Assembly (NCBI RefSeq): GCF_001530125.1
Contig: NZ_LDUG01000048.1
Location: forward strand, 63,933-127,932
Length of the DNA stretch: 64,000 nt
Direction: 5' to 3'
Source of the DNA: Thiobacillus denitrificans
GTDB taxonomy: Bacteria > Pseudomonadota > Gammaproteobacteria > Burkholderiales > Thiobacillaceae
The notes under the pieces are model-generated. The model ran no database searches, was not told where the DNA came from, and saw nothing but the letters and a program-made list of their open reading frames with translations. Position 1 is the first letter of the stretch. Each line of letters begins with the position of its first letter. This document shows positions 63,266 through 64,000 of the stretch, piece by piece. A program made the position numbers and the translations under genes.

Positions 63266-64000
63266 TCAAGCCGCTGCGCGCGATGCTTTTTTGCGATCCT
63301 GTTCCTGCAGGTAACGCTTGCGGATGCGGATCGACTTGGGGGTGATTTCCACCAGTTCGTCGTCGTCGATGAATTCCACGGCCGATTCCAGCGTGAGCTT
63401 GATCGGCGTGGTCAGGCGCACCGCTTCGTCGGTGCCGGACGAGCGGACGTTGGTGAGCTGCTTGCCCTTGATCGGGTTGACCACCAGGTCGTTGTCGCGG
63501 CTGTGAATGCCGATGATCATGCCTTCGTACAGCTTGTCGCCGGGCGAGACGAACATGCGGCCGCGGTCTTCCAGTTTCCACAACGCGTAGGCCACGGCCT
63601 CGCCGTTGTCCTGGCTGACCAGCACGCCGTTATGGCGGCCGGGCAGGTCGGCTTTCACCGGGCCGTAGTCGTCGAACACGTGGCTCATCAGGCCGGTGCC
63701 GCGCGTCATGGTCATGAAGTCGGACTGGAAGCCGATCAGGCCGCGCGCTGGAATGTGGTATTCCAGCCGGGTGCGGCCCTTGCCGTCGGATTCCATGTTG
63801 GTGAGCTCGCCGCGACGGCGGCCGATTTCTTCCATCACGCCGCCCTGGTGTGCGTCTTCCAGATCGATGGTGAGGTTTTCATACGGCTCGCATTTCTCGC
63901 CGTTGATTTCCTTGTACACCACGCGCGGCTTGCCGACGGCTAGCTCGAAGCCTTCGCGGCGCATGTTTTCCAGCAGGATAGTGAGGTGCAGTTCGCCACG
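63266..64000 (-). CDS. typA: translational GTPase TypA/BipA, C-terminal part (cut by window edge)
   Basis: The frame is open to the window edge and gives the last 244 residues. It begins in domain V-like RGELHLTILLENMRREGFEL, continues EIGRRRGELTNMESDGKGRT, and has the C-terminal domain with PARGLIGFQSDFMTMTRG, LVVNPIKGKQLTNVRSSGTD and ITPKSIRIRKRYL. TypA binds ribosomes and helps assembly under cold or stress. The GTPase domain lies outside the window. Confidence 0.96.
   Translation of the reverse strand, partial: RGELHLTILLENMRREGFELAVGKPRVVYKEINGEKCEPYENLTIDLEDAHQGGVMEEIGRRRGELTNMESDGKGRTRLEYHIPARGLIGFQSDFMTMTRGTGLMSHVFDDYGPVKADLPGRHNGVLVSQDNGEAVAYALWKLEDRGRMFVSPGDKLYEGMIIGIHSRDNDLVVNPIKGKQLTNVRSSGTDEAVRLTTPIKLTLESAVEFIDDDELVEITPKSIRIRKRYLQEQDRKKASRAAA

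Overview
The window is high-GC bacterial chromosome, most likely from a betaproteobacterium close to Thiobacillus or another Nitrosomonadales/Hydrogenophilales lineage. This is an inference from the gene set: a radical SAM-acpS-nagZ operon, a hemP-type iron operon with a Fur box, an MSHA pilus locus, a PEP-CTERM protein, rmuC, mtfA and typA. No rRNA or taxonomic marker in the window fixes the genus.

Layout. (1) 1-7430, minus strand: an iron-regulated operon reading from a Fur box at 7402-7420 through hemP, a frameshifted small gene, a peroxiredoxin, a small protein, a FecA-like TonB receptor, an ATP-grasp enzyme, an IucA/IucC siderophore synthetase and an MFS exporter cut by the window edge. 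(2) 7459-10752, minus: CDF metal exporter, nagZ, acpS and a radical SAM protein, mostly coupled by short overlaps; two 10-codon mini-ORFs lie between acpS and nagZ. (3) 10765-15658, minus: HigB/HigA-type toxin-antitoxin pair and a solitary 1387-residue restriction-methylation enzyme. (4) About 15.77-36.47 kb, mostly plus: an integrated element at the 3' end of tRNA-Ser(UGA). It has a tyrosine integrase, three AlpA-like regulators, helicase, primase, RepA-like ATPase, internal virion (ejection) proteins including a 2536-residue giant, a broken tail-fibre gene and a small terminase subunit. No large terminase, portal, capsid or lysis gene was recognised. It is either a decayed podovirus-like prophage or a phage satellite that kept ejection proteins. 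(5) 36.8-43 kb: a conserved protein of unknown function, a Nudix hydrolase, a MoxR/VWA pair, an Hsp33 with a degenerate zinc site, and three copies of a palindromic repeat. (6) 43.2-58.2 kb, plus: an MSHA pilus locus in two blocks, E-G-A-C-D-O-P-Q then I-I2-J-K-L-M-N. (7) 58.3-64 kb: an alanine-rich repeat lipoprotein, a PEP-CTERM protein, an aminotransferase, mtfA, rmuC and the 3' part of typA.

How the parts work together. Region 1 reads as one iron-starvation unit making, exporting and re-importing a carboxylate-type siderophore, with haem uptake and peroxide defence. Region 6 supplies a complete assembly machine (ATPase, platform, secretin, alignment proteins) plus major and minor pilins. 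The element in region 4 probably uses its own helicase/primase/RepA set to replicate; how it is packaged is unclear because packaging and capsid genes are missing apart from terS.
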